Shown: positions 1 to 10,006 of the stretch, one piece after another | How the letters are laid out: every line of letters begins with the position of its first letter | How positions within the stretch are numbered: position 1 is the stretch's first letter | Source: Streptomyces violaceusniger | GTDB taxonomy: Bacteria; Actinomycetota; Actinomycetes; Streptomycetales; Streptomycetaceae | Direction of reading: 5' to 3' | DNA length: 64,000 nucleotides | NCBI GenBank assembly: GCA_005405945.1 | Contig: BJHW01000002.1 | Span: forward strand, 1,860,001-1,924,000 | The notes under the pieces: generated by a model | Databases searched by the model: none | Seen by the model: the letters and a program-made list of their open reading frames with translations, nothing else | What the model was told of the DNA's origin: nothing | Program-made: the position numbers and the translations under genes

Positions 1-1749
1 GCCGCCGGGCTGCTGTCCCCCATCGCCACCGTCGTGCTGGTGGCCGTGACCCTGGCGGGGGCGCTGCCGGTGTACCGGCGGGTGGCCAAGGAGAGCCCGC
101 ACGGCGAGGGTTCGATCGCGATGCTGGAGCGGCTGCTGTCGTTCTGGCAGGGCAAGCTCTTCGTGCTGGCGCTGCTGGGGTTCGCGGCCACCGACTTCCT
201 GATCACCATCACGCTCTCGGCCGCCGACGCCTCCACCCACCTGGTGGAAAACCCGCACTTCACGAGCGTGCTGCACGGTCACGAGGTGGTCATCACGCTG
301 GGGCTGATCGCCCTGCTCGGCGCCGTCTTCCTCAAGGGCTTCATGGAGGCCATCGGTGTGGCGGTGGTGCTCGTGGGCGGCTACCTGGCGCTGAACGCGG
401 TCGTCGTGGTCGTCGGGCTGTGGCATGTGGCCACCGCGTCCCATGTGGTCACCGACTGGTCGCGGGCGCTGACCGCCGAGCACAGCAACCCGCTGGTCAT
501 GGTCGGTCTGGCGCTGGTGGTCTTCCCCAAACTCGCGTTGGGCCTGTCCGGATTCGAGACCGGCGTGGCCGTCATGCCTCATGTGGACGGCGGCCCCGGC
601 GACACCGAGGAACGTCCCACCGGGCGGATCCGGGACACCAGGAAGCTGCTCACCACCGCCGCCGTGATCATGAGTGCCTTCCTGATCACCACGAGCTTCA
701 TCACCACCGTGCTCATCCCGCAGGAGGAGTTCAAGCCCGGCGGCCAGGCCAATGGACGAGCGCTGGCGTATCTCGCGCACCACTATCTCGGGTCCGTCTT
801 CGGCAGCGTCTACGATGCCGCGACCATCGGCATCCTGTGGTTCGCGGGCGCCTCGGCGATGGCCGGGCTGCTCAACCTGATGCCGCGCTATCTGCCCCGC
901 TACGGCATGGCCCCGCACTGGGCCCGTGCGGTGCGTCCCATGGTGCTGGTCTTCACCCTGATCGGGTTCCTGGTCACCTGGCTCTTCGACGCCGACGTGG
1001 ACGCCCAGGGCGGTGCCTACGCCACCGGGGTGCTGGTTCTGATGACCTCCGCCGCCGTCGCGGTCACCATCGCCGCCCGCCGCGCCCGGCAGCGGGGCTG
1101 GACCATCGGCTTCGGCGTGATCTCCGTGGTCTTCGTCTACACCACGGCGGTGAACGTGGTGGAACGCCCCGACGGTGTGAAGATCGGCGCGTGCTTCATC
1201 GCGGGCATCATCCTGGTATCCCTGCTGTCCCGGCTCGCCCGCGCCTTCGAACTGCGGGTGACGGACATGGAGCTGGACGCCATGGCGGAGCGGTTCGTCC
1301 GCGACGCCGCCACCCGTCGCATACGGTTCATCGCCAACGAGCCGGACAACCGCGACCCGGCCGAATACCGCGACAAGATCCACCAGATCCGGGCCGACAA
1401 CGACATCCCCGACGACGAGGACTTCGTCTTCGTCGAGGTCACCGTGCGCGACCCCTCCGACTTCGAGACGGCCGTACGGGTCCACGGCGAGGTGCTGCAC
1501 GGCCGCTACCGCGTTCTGACCCTCGACGGCTCCAGCATCCCCAACTCGCTGGCCGCCCTGCTGCTGCACGTACGGGACGAGACCGGGCGCAGACCGCACA
1601 TCTACTTCGAGTGGACCGAGGGCAGCCCCTTCGCCCAGTTCCTGCGGTTCTTCCTCTTCGGCCAGGGAGAGGTCGCACCCGTCACCAGGGAAGTCCTCCG
1701 CGAGGCCGAACCCGACAGGGCCCGCCGGCCACACGTCCACGTCGGCTGA
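1..1749 (+). CDS. APC-family amino-acid permease, 5' end outside window
   Basis: Partial integral membrane transporter; the frame is open from the first base, so the N-terminus lies upstream. About 400 residues of alternating hydrophobic helices (for example AVTLAGALP near the left edge and LVMVGLALVVFPKLALGLSG near residue 170) are followed by a soluble C-terminal tail of about 170 residues ending HVHVG. Family knowledge: such proteins exchange or import amino acids or polyamines across the plasma membrane. The substrate cannot be told from the sequence. The long cytosolic tail is typical of a group of actinobacterial APC permeases and may be regulatory (inference). About 260 bp without a recognisable gene separate it from the next locus, so it is probably not co-transcribed with the caspase module. 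Confidence 0.8.
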   Translation, partial: AAGLLSPIATVVLVAVTLAGALPVYRRVAKESPHGEGSIAMLERLLSFWQGKLFVLALLGFAATDFLITITLSAADASTHLVENPHFTSVLHGHEVVITLGLIALLGAVFLKGFMEAIGVAVVLVGGYLALNAVVVVVGLWHVATASHVVTDWSRALTAEHSNPLVMVGLALVVFPKLALGLSGFETGVAVMPHVDGGPGDTEERPTGRIRDTRKLLTTAAVIMSAFLITTSFITTVLIPQEEFKPGGQANGRALAYLAHHYLGSVFGSVYDAATIGILWFAGASAMAGLLNLMPRYLPRYGMAPHWARAVRPMVLVFTLIGFLVTWLFDADVDAQGGAYATGVLVLMTSAAVAVTIAARRARQRGWTIGFGVISVVFVYTTAVNVVERPDGVKIGACFIAGIILVSLLSRLARAFELRVTDMELDAMAERFVRDAATRRIRFIANEPDNRDPAEYRDKIHQIRADNDIPDDEDFVFVEVTVRDPSDFETAVRVHGEVLHGRYRVLTLDGSSIPNSLAALLLHVRDETGRRPHIYFEWTEGSPFAQFLRFFLFGQGEVAPVTREVLREAEPDRARRPHVHVG

Positions 1750-2011
1750 GTGCCGACATCGCCGGTCACCCGCCGGACGTCATCGACCCAGACCCTCGCC
1801 CAAGCCGACCCCCACAGCGGCCGCCACCCACACCGGCCCACCTGGCCGAGACCACACCGCGCCCACCACACCGCACAACACCGAAAAGGCCGCCCCGCAC
1901 TCACACGACGCCGTACGACGCTCCAAGCGCCGGTGACCGCGTCACTGACGTGGTGACCGTCGGGCGATACCCTCATCCTAGTGACGGCGTAGTCGCTCGG
2001 CGGGGGTGGGC

Positions 2012-2431
2012 ATGAGGGTCGTCTTATCGGTCAGCGGTGGCAGCGGTGCGTCCAGCGATCTGCGGCGCTGGCTTACCCGCGACCCCCAACTGCGCGGTCG
2101 TGTGGGGCGGGAGGCGGCGGCCGAACCCGCGGCCGGGACAATGGGCGCGATGGCCGAACTGCTGCCCGTGCTGCTCGCCCCCGGCGGGCTGACCGCCGCG
2201 CTCGCGGCAGCGGTCGTGGCCTGGCTCCAAAATCGCCGCGGCAACCAGACCGTCACCATCACCCGGCCCGACGGGACGCAGGTCACGGTCACCTCCGAAC
2301 GGGTGCGGGGTCTGACCGCGGAGGGCGCGGGTGATCTCGCCCAGCGGGTCGCGGAGGCACTTCAGCAGAGCCCACCGACAACGGGACCGGAGCCGGCTCC
2401 GGCACGGGACCAGCAACGGAACCGGGGATGA
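2012..2431 (+). CDS. EACC1-like effector-associated protein
   Basis: A 139-residue protein overlapping the caspase gene by an ATGA start-stop, so the two are translationally coupled. It has a short N-terminal segment, a helix near residues 46-70 (LAPGGLTAALAAAVVAWLQ), a compact strand segment (TVTITRPDGTQVTV) and a Gln/Pro-rich tail. This architecture matches the 'effector-associated constant component' type found next to caspase, trypsin and NTPase genes in bacterial conflict systems (established for the family; my match is by eye). Role: probably an adaptor coupling signal to the effector encoded next door (inference). I prefer the ATG at 2012; a GTG lies six bases upstream in the same frame. 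Confidence 0.6.
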   Translation: MRVVLSVSGGSGASSDLRRWLTRDPQLRGRVGREAAAEPAAGTMGAMAELLPVLLAPGGLTAALAAAVVAWLQNRRGNQTVTITRPDGTQVTVTSERVRGLTAEGAGDLAQRVAEALQQSPPTTGPEPAPARDQQRNRG

Positions 2432-5400
2432 GCCCGCCGGAGCAGCCGACCGTGAGCGGCCTGGCCGGGCCCCACGCGTACGCCGTCGTCGTCGGCACCG
2501 GACGGCACCCCCAGGGCTCCGGACTGCCGGACCTTCCCGGTGCCCGGCGGTCCGCCGCGGCCGTGGCCGAAGTCCTGGCTTCCGTCTGCGGGATGAATCC
2601 CGACCACATCCAGCTGCTCACCGACCCGGCCAATCCGACCGACGTGCTGGCCGCCGTCGAACGGGCCACGACCCGGGTGCCGGAGGACGGCATCGTCGTC
2701 TTCTTCTTCGCCGGGCACGGTCTCCTCGGCCCGCAGGACGGGCTGTACCTGGCGACCGCGGCGAGCGCTTCAGCGGACAGCACGGCGTACGCCGTCCCGT
2801 ACGACGAGGTCAGAAAGGCGCTGAGCGCCTCACCAGCCAGTCCCGTGGTCATTTTGGACTGCTGCTTCTCCGGGCTCGCCGAGGCGGCATCCCAGGGCGC
2901 TCGGCGTGATCCGTACCTCGCCGCACGCCCGGTCGGCAGTTTCCTGCTGACATCCGCCACCTACTACGCCGCGTCCTTCGCCCCCGAAGGCGCGCGATAC
3001 ACGCTGTTCAGCGGTGAGCTGCTGCGGCTGCTCACGGAAGGGGACACGGCAGGTCCGAAACGGTTCACGCTCGCCGATCTCTACCGCCATCTCGACCAGA
3101 GATTCCATGGCGGCCCGGCACGCCCCCACGCCGACGGAGTGGGCCGCGTGGGCGACCTCGTCGTCGCCCCCAACCCGAGGTACGCGCCCGCGCCAGAGGC
3201 AGAGCCCTTACCCCACGAGAGCGGCGGAGTCTGTCCGTATCCGGGTATGCGGCCCTTCCTGCCCGAGGAACGTCACCTCTTCTTCGGCCGCGCCGAGCTG
3301 ACCCGCGCACTTCTCGAGCGCGTCGCGCCCACCGCGCCGCCCGGCCCCGTCGTACTGGTCGGCCCCTCGGGGGCGGGCAAGTCCTCTCTGCTGAGGGCCG
3401 GGCTGGGAGCGTCGCCGGACGTTCGCCGTCCCGTGCTGCTGCTCCCGGCCCCGGGACCGGCGCCGTTCCGGGAACTCGTCGCCCAGTGGGCGGACGCGGT
3501 CGGCCGCCCCTTCGGGGAAACCGCCGCCGAGTTGGGGGCCGGTCGGTTCCCCACCCCGCCGGGCGACACCCATCGAGCACCGGGCGTGCTGATCGTCGAC
3601 CAGTTGGAGGAAATCTTCACGCAGTGCCAGGACCCGGAAGAACGGGACCTGTTCATCCGCGCGGTGTCCGTGAGGAGGGACGGCGGCCCTCGTATCGTCC
3701 TGGGCCTGCGCGCCGACTACTACGGGCACTTCCTGCGCGACCCCCGGCTCTCCCGGATCATACGGGACGGGCAGTTCACCGTGGCGCCGATGACCGACGA
3801 CCAACTGCTGTCCGTCATACGCGGCCCCGCCGACCACGCCGGTCTCCACCTGGAGGACGGGCTCGCCGAACTGCTCCTGCGGGACCTGCGGGAACAGGAC
3901 ACCAGCACCGGTGGCGACACCATCGCGCTCCCCTTCCTCGCCCACGCCCTTCAGGAAACCTGGACACGACGCCGAGACGGTCGCATGACGGTCTCCGGCT
4001 ACCATGCCACCGGTGGCATCCGCGGTTCGGTGGCCCAGACCGCCGAGCGAGTGCACGCCTCCCTCGAGCCTGCCGACCGGCCCGCCCTGCGCGCACTGCT
4101 GCTGCGCCTGGTACACCTGGTCGGGGCCGAGGGCAAGGCGGTACGTCGCCGGGTGCGTACCGAGGACCTGGTCGCCGCGTCGGACGAACGCGACCGGCAG
4201 CGCAATACGGCCCTGCTCCGCGGACTCGTCGAGGCGCGCCTCGTCGTGGTCGACGACGACCGGGCCCAGCTGTGTCATGACTCGCTGCTGTACGGCTGGC
4301 CCGCGCTGCGGTCCTGGATCAACGAGAACCTGGAGGCGCTGCTCGCCCATAGGAGCCTGGCGGAGGCGGCCGACGCCTGGGACGAGGCGGGCAGGCCGCC
4401 GAGCGGTCTCTACACCGGCAAGCATCTGACGGCCGTACAGAACAGGTTCGAGGACGGCGGGCGGATCCTGGAACTGCGCGGGGTGGAGCGGGACTTCCTC
4501 GCCGCGAGCGTATCGGCGCGCCGACGTGGCGCGGTCCGCCTCCGCACCGGAGTGTCCCTGCTGGTCGCTTTGGCGCTGGTACTCGGCGTCGCGGTCGTAC
4601 GGGCCGACCGCGCCTCGGACGACGCGGAGCACAGGAAGGCCGTGGAGACCGCCCAGGAACTGGTGGCCCGTGCCGATGAACTGCGCGAGCGCGACCCCCT
4701 GACGGCTTTTCAGCTCAGCCTGGCCGCCTACCGGATGGCGCGCATTCCGGAGACGAGGGCCGGCCTCTACGCCTCCTACGTGGCCCGCAGGCAGGTGGTG
4801 CTGACGGCAGCCCCCGCGTGGTGCTCAACCTGGCGTTCAGCCCCGACGGGCGGGGGCTTGCGGCCACGTTGCGGCGAGGAGAGGAGAAGAGCGGCGAGCC
4901 CGGGCAACTGGCGCTGTGGGACCTGCGCTCCACGGTCGGCTCACGACCGGCGGCCGTTGTGCCGCTCGGTGAATACGCCGATGGCAACGCGACACTCGCC
5001 CACCATCCTCGAAAGCCCGTCGTCGCGGTCCAGAACGCCAGGCGACTCACCGTGTGGGACGTCTCGGACCTGAAAGCGCCCAGGAAGCTGGCGGAGCGGT
5101 CCATGCCGTCGCACACCACCTTCTCGCTGGCGTTCAGTCCCGATGGACGCACCCTGGCCGCCGGGAGGAAGGGCGGCCTGGTGCGGCTCTGGGATCTGAC
5201 CGATCCGGCCCGGCCGGTGTCCCGCCGGGAGATGAAGGCGGCGAATACGGACGTGATCTCCATAGCCTTCAGCCGCGATGGCCGGTATCTGATCACCGGA
5301 AACGGGAGGTCGGACGAGCCGGGGAAGGAGACGGCCTCCCGCCCGGCCGGCGTGCGCATCTGGGATGTCCGCGATCCGGCGCGGCCAGTGCTGCGTGACA

Positions 5401-6983
5401 CCGCCGAGGCGCCCTCGGTGACTGCGGTCGCCTATCACCCCGAACGGGATCTGATCACCGCCGTGGGCGCCGATGGCCTGCGGTGGTGGTCGGTCGGGCC
5501 AGGCGGCAAGCTGACAGCGTTCGCCAGGGAGCAGTACGAGGCCCTGTGGGGCGAGGGCAGCCCGTCCCTGGCCTTCCGGCCGGATGGAAGGGTGCTGGCC
5601 GCGGCTGACAACAAGGGCACATCCGCGCTGGTGCGGCAGGTGGGCGCGGTGTCAGAGCTGACGAGCACGCTGGCGTCCCTGCCGTCGTATCCGTCATCAG
5701 AGCCGGTGCAGTCCGTGGCCTGGAGCCCCGACGGCAAGACGCTCGCCGCCGGGGATTTCCGCGGTGAGATCAGGCTGTGGAGGGACCGGTCCGACGCTCC
5801 TTCCGTGCCGGGGACGCCACCCGGGCTGACCACCGAGAGCCGCCCGTACAGCCGCGACGGGAAACTCCTTCTCACCGAGCCCGCCGAGCAGGCGGGGCAG
5901 CGCGCGAGGGTCTGGGACGTGACCGGCCCGAATGCGCCGCGCATGCGCTTCGAGTTGCCACGGTTGTGGGAGGGCGAACAGTTCCTGCCGGGACGGAAGA
6001 AACCCGTCCTGCTGAGCCACCTCTGGACGGAAGGCATGGACTACAACGCCTTCCGCATGTGGGAGTTCGGCACCGCGCCGGGCTCCAAACCGGTCCCGGG
6101 GAGGGAATTCCGATTCCACGAGTCGGATGTGCTCCCCTCCCTCAGCCCCGACGGCACGCTGCTCGCCCTCGGCGGCACCCGCGGCACTGTCGAGCTCTGG
6201 GACATCCGGGACATCCACCGGCCACGAAAGCGCGGCGAGATGACGGTAGCCCTCCGTGCGCTCGAGGGGATCCTGTGGTGGCTGGACAACCGGACGCTGG
6301 CGGTGGGGGAGAAGAACGACCTGCGGCTGTGGGACGTCGGCGACCCGGCACGGCCCGCGAAGGCCGCCCTGATCAAGGACGCCTATCTCTACTCAGGAGC
6401 GGCCTACATCCGCTCCGCACAGATCCTGATGACCGAGGAGTCAGGGGGCCAGCTGCGTCTGTGGGACATGTCCGACATGAAGCACCCGGTCGAGGGCGAC
6501 CGGCTTCCCGCCGCTCCCACCAGCTACTTCCAGCTGAAGCGGAATGAATTGGCCACCGTGCTCGACAGCGGACAGGTGCTCGTCTGGGACGTGACGGATC
6601 CGCGTGACGTCCGCCGCCTGGACAGTCTGCGGCTGGAGCGGGAGGTCACCTCGGTCACCACCAGCCCGGACGGCCAGTGGGTGATGACCGAGAAGCCGTA
6701 CCGGCTCTGGAAGGCCCGCGATACCGGCCGGTGGGAGACCCCGGCATACACCGACCTGCCCTTCGCGGAGCAGGTCCGATTCCTGCCGGGCAAGCGTCCC
6801 CGTCTCCTCGTCAAGCCCGGTGGTTCGAGCGGATCCAGCGGCGGGTCACAGACGTTCCTGCTGGACCTCGACCCCGACGCGGTGTACGAGCGACTGTGCC
6901 GGACGCGCCCCGCGAACATCGGAAAGGCGAAGTGGAACGAACTGTTCCCGCACCTGGCGTACCGGCGCTCCTGCGCGCACTGA
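2428..6983 (+). CDS. Caspase-nSTAND NTPase-WD40 fusion (one frame break)
   Basis: About 1,518 residues once a single-base loss in the C5 run at 4811-4815 is allowed for. Domains in order: caspase-like peptidase (residues ~10-230) with the dyad His97 in FFFAGHG and Cys146 in LDCCFSG; STAND-type P-loop NTPase with Walker A GPSGAGKSS near residue 311 and a Walker B-like VLIVDQLEE near 386; a transmembrane segment at ~697-722 (VSLLVALALVLGVAVV); then a WD40 domain with about a dozen LWD/VWD repeat signatures, enough for two propellers. Such STAND proteins use the repeat domain to sense a trigger, oligomerise through the NTPase and release the protease (family knowledge). Coupled to an EACC1-like protein, it is a candidate anti-phage or cell-suicide system. 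Downstream the M56 gene converges on it. Confidence 0.8.
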
Positions 6984-7068
6984 CGTCCGGGCGCGGGCCT
7001 CGTTCATGGGCGGAGCTCGTGTCGGCCCGTCCGGCGGGTGTGCCGGTGGAGGCGCCGCGGGCGGTCTG

Positions 7069-8001
7069 TCACGCGCCGACGGCTTCCAGCAGGAGATGGA
7101 GGTCGTGGGCGGCCTCGGCGGTGGACAGGGCGGCGATGGCGAGGACCGTGGCTGTCGCGGCGGCGAGGGCGGGGTGGCGGCCGAACGGGGGAGCGAGGAG
7201 GGCGGCGACGCGGCGGGGCACGGGCCCGGCGGCGGCGAGTGGGGTGCGGCGGCCGAGGATGGCCAGGGCGGCACCCGGGGTGCGGGCCGGGACCTGGTGG
7301 GCGGCGAGGGCCGCCTTGCCGACGGTGCGGGCGACCCGCTCGCGGTCGCCGGTGGCGGTGGCCGCGTTCTCGTCGGCCCACCGTTCGATGGTGTACGTCA
7401 CGGCCGTGGCGAGGGGGCGTAGCAGGGGGTTGGCGGCGGCGCCGAGCTGGGCCAGGGCGACGAAGGCGTAATGGTGGGCCGTCAGGTGGGCGCGTTCGTG
7501 GGCGAGCAGGATGTGGCGCTCGGTCTCGTCCAGGGTGTGCAGCATGCCGGTGGAGACGACGACGCGGCCCGGCAGGCCGGGGATCGCGAAGGCGTTGGGG
7601 GCCTCGTCATCGATCACGACCAGGCCGTCTTCGGCGGGCATGCAGGCCGCTTCCAGGGCGGCGGTGGCCAGGGTGTGGGCGCGCCGCCAGAGCATGCGGG
7701 CGGCCATGAGGACGGCGGCGCCGAGCAGGAGGCCGGCGATCAGGGCGACGGACAGTTCGGCGGGGTCGTCGCGCTGCGCGGCGTGGGCCGACCAGTGGCC
7801 GAGGCCGGCCAGCTGGGGGAAGCGGATCAGTCCGGTGATGGCCAGCAGACCCAGTGAGATGGTGGTCGCCGTGCCCAGGACGAGGGCCGAGGCGGTGAGC
7901 AGCCAGGTCGCCAGGCGGGGTTCGCATCGCTCCGCCAGGGGGCGTGCTCCGAGGGGAGCGAGCAGCGAGAGCAGCAGCGGGATGTAGACGGCGATGCGCA
8001 T
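7069..8001 (-). CDS. M56 (BlaR1-type) membrane metallopeptidase
   Basis: A 310-residue membrane protein with hydrophobic helices at the N-terminus (residues ~1-60 and ~85-105), the zinc-protease motif HERAH in the centre and another helix near the C-terminus. Family knowledge: M56 proteases such as BlaR1/MecR1 cleave a cognate BlaI/MecI repressor after sensing cell-wall stress. There is no penicillin-binding sensor domain, so unlike BlaR1 it probably does not bind beta-lactams directly. It lies 35 bp downstream of blaI on the same strand, the classic repressor-protease pair. The ATG start fits the operon spacing. Its signal is unknown; the divergent lipid-carrier operon suggests cell-envelope stress (inference). 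Confidence 0.85.
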   Translation of the reverse strand: MRIAVYIPLLLSLLAPLGARPLAERCEPRLATWLLTASALVLGTATTISLGLLAITGLIRFPQLAGLGHWSAHAAQRDDPAELSVALIAGLLLGAAVLMAARMLWRRAHTLATAALEAACMPAEDGLVVIDDEAPNAFAIPGLPGRVVVSTGMLHTLDETERHILLAHERAHLTAHHYAFVALAQLGAAANPLLRPLATAVTYTIERWADENAATATGDRERVARTVGKAALAAHQVPARTPGAALAILGRRTPLAAAGPVPRRVAALLAPPFGRHPALAAATATVLAIAALSTAEAAHDLHLLLEAVGA

Positions 8002-8014
8002 CTCGGCGGCCTCT

Positions 8015-8054
8015 TCCTACTGGTCGGGGTCGAGTCCTACTGGTCGGGGTCGAG
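8015..8054. repeat. 20-bp perfect tandem duplication at the end of blaI
   Basis: The 20-mer TCCTACTGGTCGGGGTCGAG occurs twice back to back (8015-8034 and 8035-8054). It covers the last codons and stop of blaI, so the stop context is duplicated in the short gap before the M56 gene. It looks like a recent slippage or assembly duplication. Confidence 0.9.
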
Positions 8055-8413
8055 CAGTTGGCGCAGCAGGTCCGCGTCGTCGGTGGACAGCTCGTCGGCG
8101 AAGCGGGCGAGGACGTCCTGGCGGTCGGACCGCTCCTCCAGGACGGAGCGCATGCGGCGGGCGGCGAAGCCGGGGTCGTCGGTCACGGGGGCGTAGGCGT
8201 GGGCCCGGCCGCGCGGCGTGCGGGTGAGCAGTTGCTTGGTGTGCATGCGGGTGAGGATCGTCAACACGCTGTTGTAGGCCAGCCCGCTGCCGAGACGTTC
8301 GGTGACCTCGCGGGGGTCAGCGCGCCGTCGGCCCGCTGCAGCAGTTCGAGGATCTCGGCCTCGCGCGCACCGTTGGGCCGCTTCGGGCCGTGTCCTGGCG
8401 TGCGGATGCCCAT
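8037..8413 (-). CDS. blaI: BlaI/MecI/CopY-family repressor (one frame break)
   Basis: A 125-residue winged-helix repressor when one base is restored in the G5 run at 8312-8316 (C5 on the coding strand). The N-terminal half, starting MGIRTPGHGPKRPNGAREAEILELLQ... in short stretches, reads into VLTILTRMHTKQLL, which is the conserved recognition-helix region of BlaI proteins. The C-terminal half is the dimerisation region. Family knowledge: BlaI dimers bind TACA-N4-TGTA palindromes and are inactivated by cleavage by the adjacent M56 protease. Two such palindromes lie just upstream, in the divergent promoter region, so it likely represses itself plus the lipid-carrier operon. Without the correction only the C-terminal 76 residues would be annotated. 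Confidence 0.8.
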
Positions 8414-8440
8414 GGATTTGGCGTCCCTTCGCTCATCTCC

Positions 8441-8471
8441 TACACTCGTGTAGGACTCCTACACCGGTGTA
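8441..8471. promoter_or_regulatory. Two BlaI-type operator palindromes
   Basis: TACACTCGTGTA (8441-8452) and TACACCGGTGTA (8460-8471) sit 19 bp apart centre to centre, each with perfect TACA/TGTA arms and embedded in a repeated CTCCTACAC context. They match the known TACA-N4-TGTA operators of BlaI/MecI repressors and lie between blaI and the divergent operon, so one site pair could control both directions. Confidence 0.8.
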
Positions 8472-8556
8472 ATAGTCGCTGTCTCCCAAGTGTGCCATGC
8501 GCTCGTACCCGCCAGAGCTCTGGCCTGGGCGGCGCACGGCCGGAAAGGACCCCGCG

Positions 8557-8709
8557 GTGCCCTTGGCTCTCGATCCGCTGGATGCCGCCGAACCGCTGAC
8601 AGCGTTCGGCGCGGTGGGTGGTGTCTTCCTGGTGCTGTTCGCCGGGACCGGGCCGCTGACCGGCTTCGCCCTGATAGGCCCGCCCGGCGCCAAGGGGAGC
8701 GCCAAGTGA
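8557..8709 (+). CDS. Small single-helix membrane protein
   Basis: A 50-residue protein with one central hydrophobic helix (AVGGVFLVLFAGTGPLTGF). I chose the GTG start because GGAAAGGA lies about eight bases upstream; an ATG 60 bases earlier is possible. Its stop overlaps the next start (GTGA), which argues that it is really translated and coupled to the glycosyltransferase. It is the first gene downstream of the BlaI operators. No family was recognised; it may be a small partner of the membrane enzymes in the operon (inference). Confidence 0.55.
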   Translation: MPLALDPLDAAEPLTAFGAVGGVFLVLFAGTGPLTGFALIGPPGAKGSAK

Positions 8710-9923
8710 AGATCACCTTCCTGATCCACAACCTGTACGCGATCGGCGGCACCATCCGCACCACGCTCAATCTCGCCGCCGCGCTCGCCGACCGGCACGA
8801 GGTGACGATCGTGTCGATGGCCCGCCACCGCACCCGCCCGCGGTTCGTCATCGATCCACGGGTGACGGTGGTGCCCCTGGTCGACCTACGGGAGAACAGC
8901 GCGGACGAGGACGACCCGCTGCTGCACCGGCCGGCCGAGGTCTTCCCCGCCGCCGAGAAGCGGTACAAGCAGTACAGCCGCCTCACCGACCAGCGGGCGC
9001 GGGAGTACCTGCGGAGCTGCGACGCGGACGTGATCATCGGCACCCGGCCGGGCATCAACGTCTACCTGGCCCGCTTCGCCCCGTCCCGGGCGCTGCGCAT
9101 CGCCCAGGAACACCTCACCCACGACATGCACACCAAGAAGTTGCGCGCCCAACTCGCCCGGGACTATCGCGACCTGGATGCCGTGGTCACCACGACCGAC
9201 GCCGACGCGACCGTCTACCGGGCGAAGATGCGACTGCCGGGCGTGCGGATCCTGCCCATCCCCAACGGCGTGCCCGACCCTGGCCTGCCGCCCTCCGACG
9301 GCGGCGCCCCCGTCATCGCCGCGGCCGGACGCCTGGTCCGCGCCAAGCGCTTCGACCTGCTCATCGAGGCCTTCACCGAGGTCGCCGCCAAGCACCCCGA
9401 CTGGTCGCTGCGCGTTTACGGCGCGGGCACCGACAAGGAGCGGCTCCAGCGGCAGATCGAGGAGCAGGGCCTGGGCGGCCGGGCGACGCTGATGGGCGCC
9501 GTGTCCCCGATCGAGGCCGAGTTCGCGAAGGCGTCGATCGTCGCCTCCGCCTCCGACGCGGAGTCCTTCGGCATGACGCTGGTCGAGGCGATGCGCTGCG
9601 GCATACCGGTGGTCGCCACCGACTGCCCGCTCGGCCCCGCGGAGATCATCAACGACGGCGTCGACGGCCGCCTGGTTCCCATGGGCGACCGGCAGGCGCT
9701 GGCCGCCGCGCTGAGCGACCTGATCGCCGACGAGTCCGGCCGCCGCCGCATGGGCGAGGCCGCCCGCGCCGCTGCCCACCGCTTCGACCCCGCCCATGTG
9801 GCCCACGCCTACGAGGAACTGTTCGGCGATCTCGCCGCCACGCGTTCCGCCCGTGCCTGGGAGCGCCGCAAGGCCCGCTGGCGCAACCGGGCGGGCCGGG
9901 CCCTGCGCCGTCTGCGCCGCTGA
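8706..9923 (+). CDS. GT4-family glycosyltransferase
   Basis: A 405-residue GT-B fold enzyme. The N-terminal domain opens with MKITFLIHNLYAIGGTIRT, the usual glycine loop of GT4 enzymes. The C-terminal domain contains AAGRLVRAKRFDLLIEAF and the donor-binding ESFGMTLVEAMRCGIPVV, with Glu residues that contact a nucleotide sugar. The C-terminus is strongly basic (RKARWRNRAGRALRRLRR), suggesting contact with the membrane surface. The GTG start overlaps the upstream stop. Donor and acceptor are unknown. Its neighbours, a lipid-carrier phosphatase and a polytopic GT-C enzyme, suggest work on a polyprenyl-linked or envelope glycan (inference). Confidence 0.85.
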   Translation: MKITFLIHNLYAIGGTIRTTLNLAAALADRHEVTIVSMARHRTRPRFVIDPRVTVVPLVDLRENSADEDDPLLHRPAEVFPAAEKRYKQYSRLTDQRAREYLRSCDADVIIGTRPGINVYLARFAPSRALRIAQEHLTHDMHTKKLRAQLARDYRDLDAVVTTTDADATVYRAKMRLPGVRILPIPNGVPDPGLPPSDGGAPVIAAAGRLVRAKRFDLLIEAFTEVAAKHPDWSLRVYGAGTDKERLQRQIEEQGLGGRATLMGAVSPIEAEFAKASIVASASDAESFGMTLVEAMRCGIPVVATDCPLGPAEIINDGVDGRLVPMGDRQALAAALSDLIADESGRRRMGEAARAAAHRFDPAHVAHAYEELFGDLAATRSARAWERRKARWRNRAGRALRRLRR

Positions 9924-10006
9924 CCCCCATCCCGCCGACCGCGGTCGCCCGCGCCGTGGCCCCCAGTGGGTACCGCCCGCTCCATCCACCACAGAAACGG
10001 ATCCAG

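Noticed and set aside
8557..8709. The ATG at 8497 or GTG at 8490 as start of the first gene after the BlaI operators, or as an N-terminal extension of the glycosyltransferase
   Set aside because: GGAAAGGA before the GTG at 8557 fits better, and the glycosyltransferase fold begins exactly at 8706 with its own GTG overlapping a stop.
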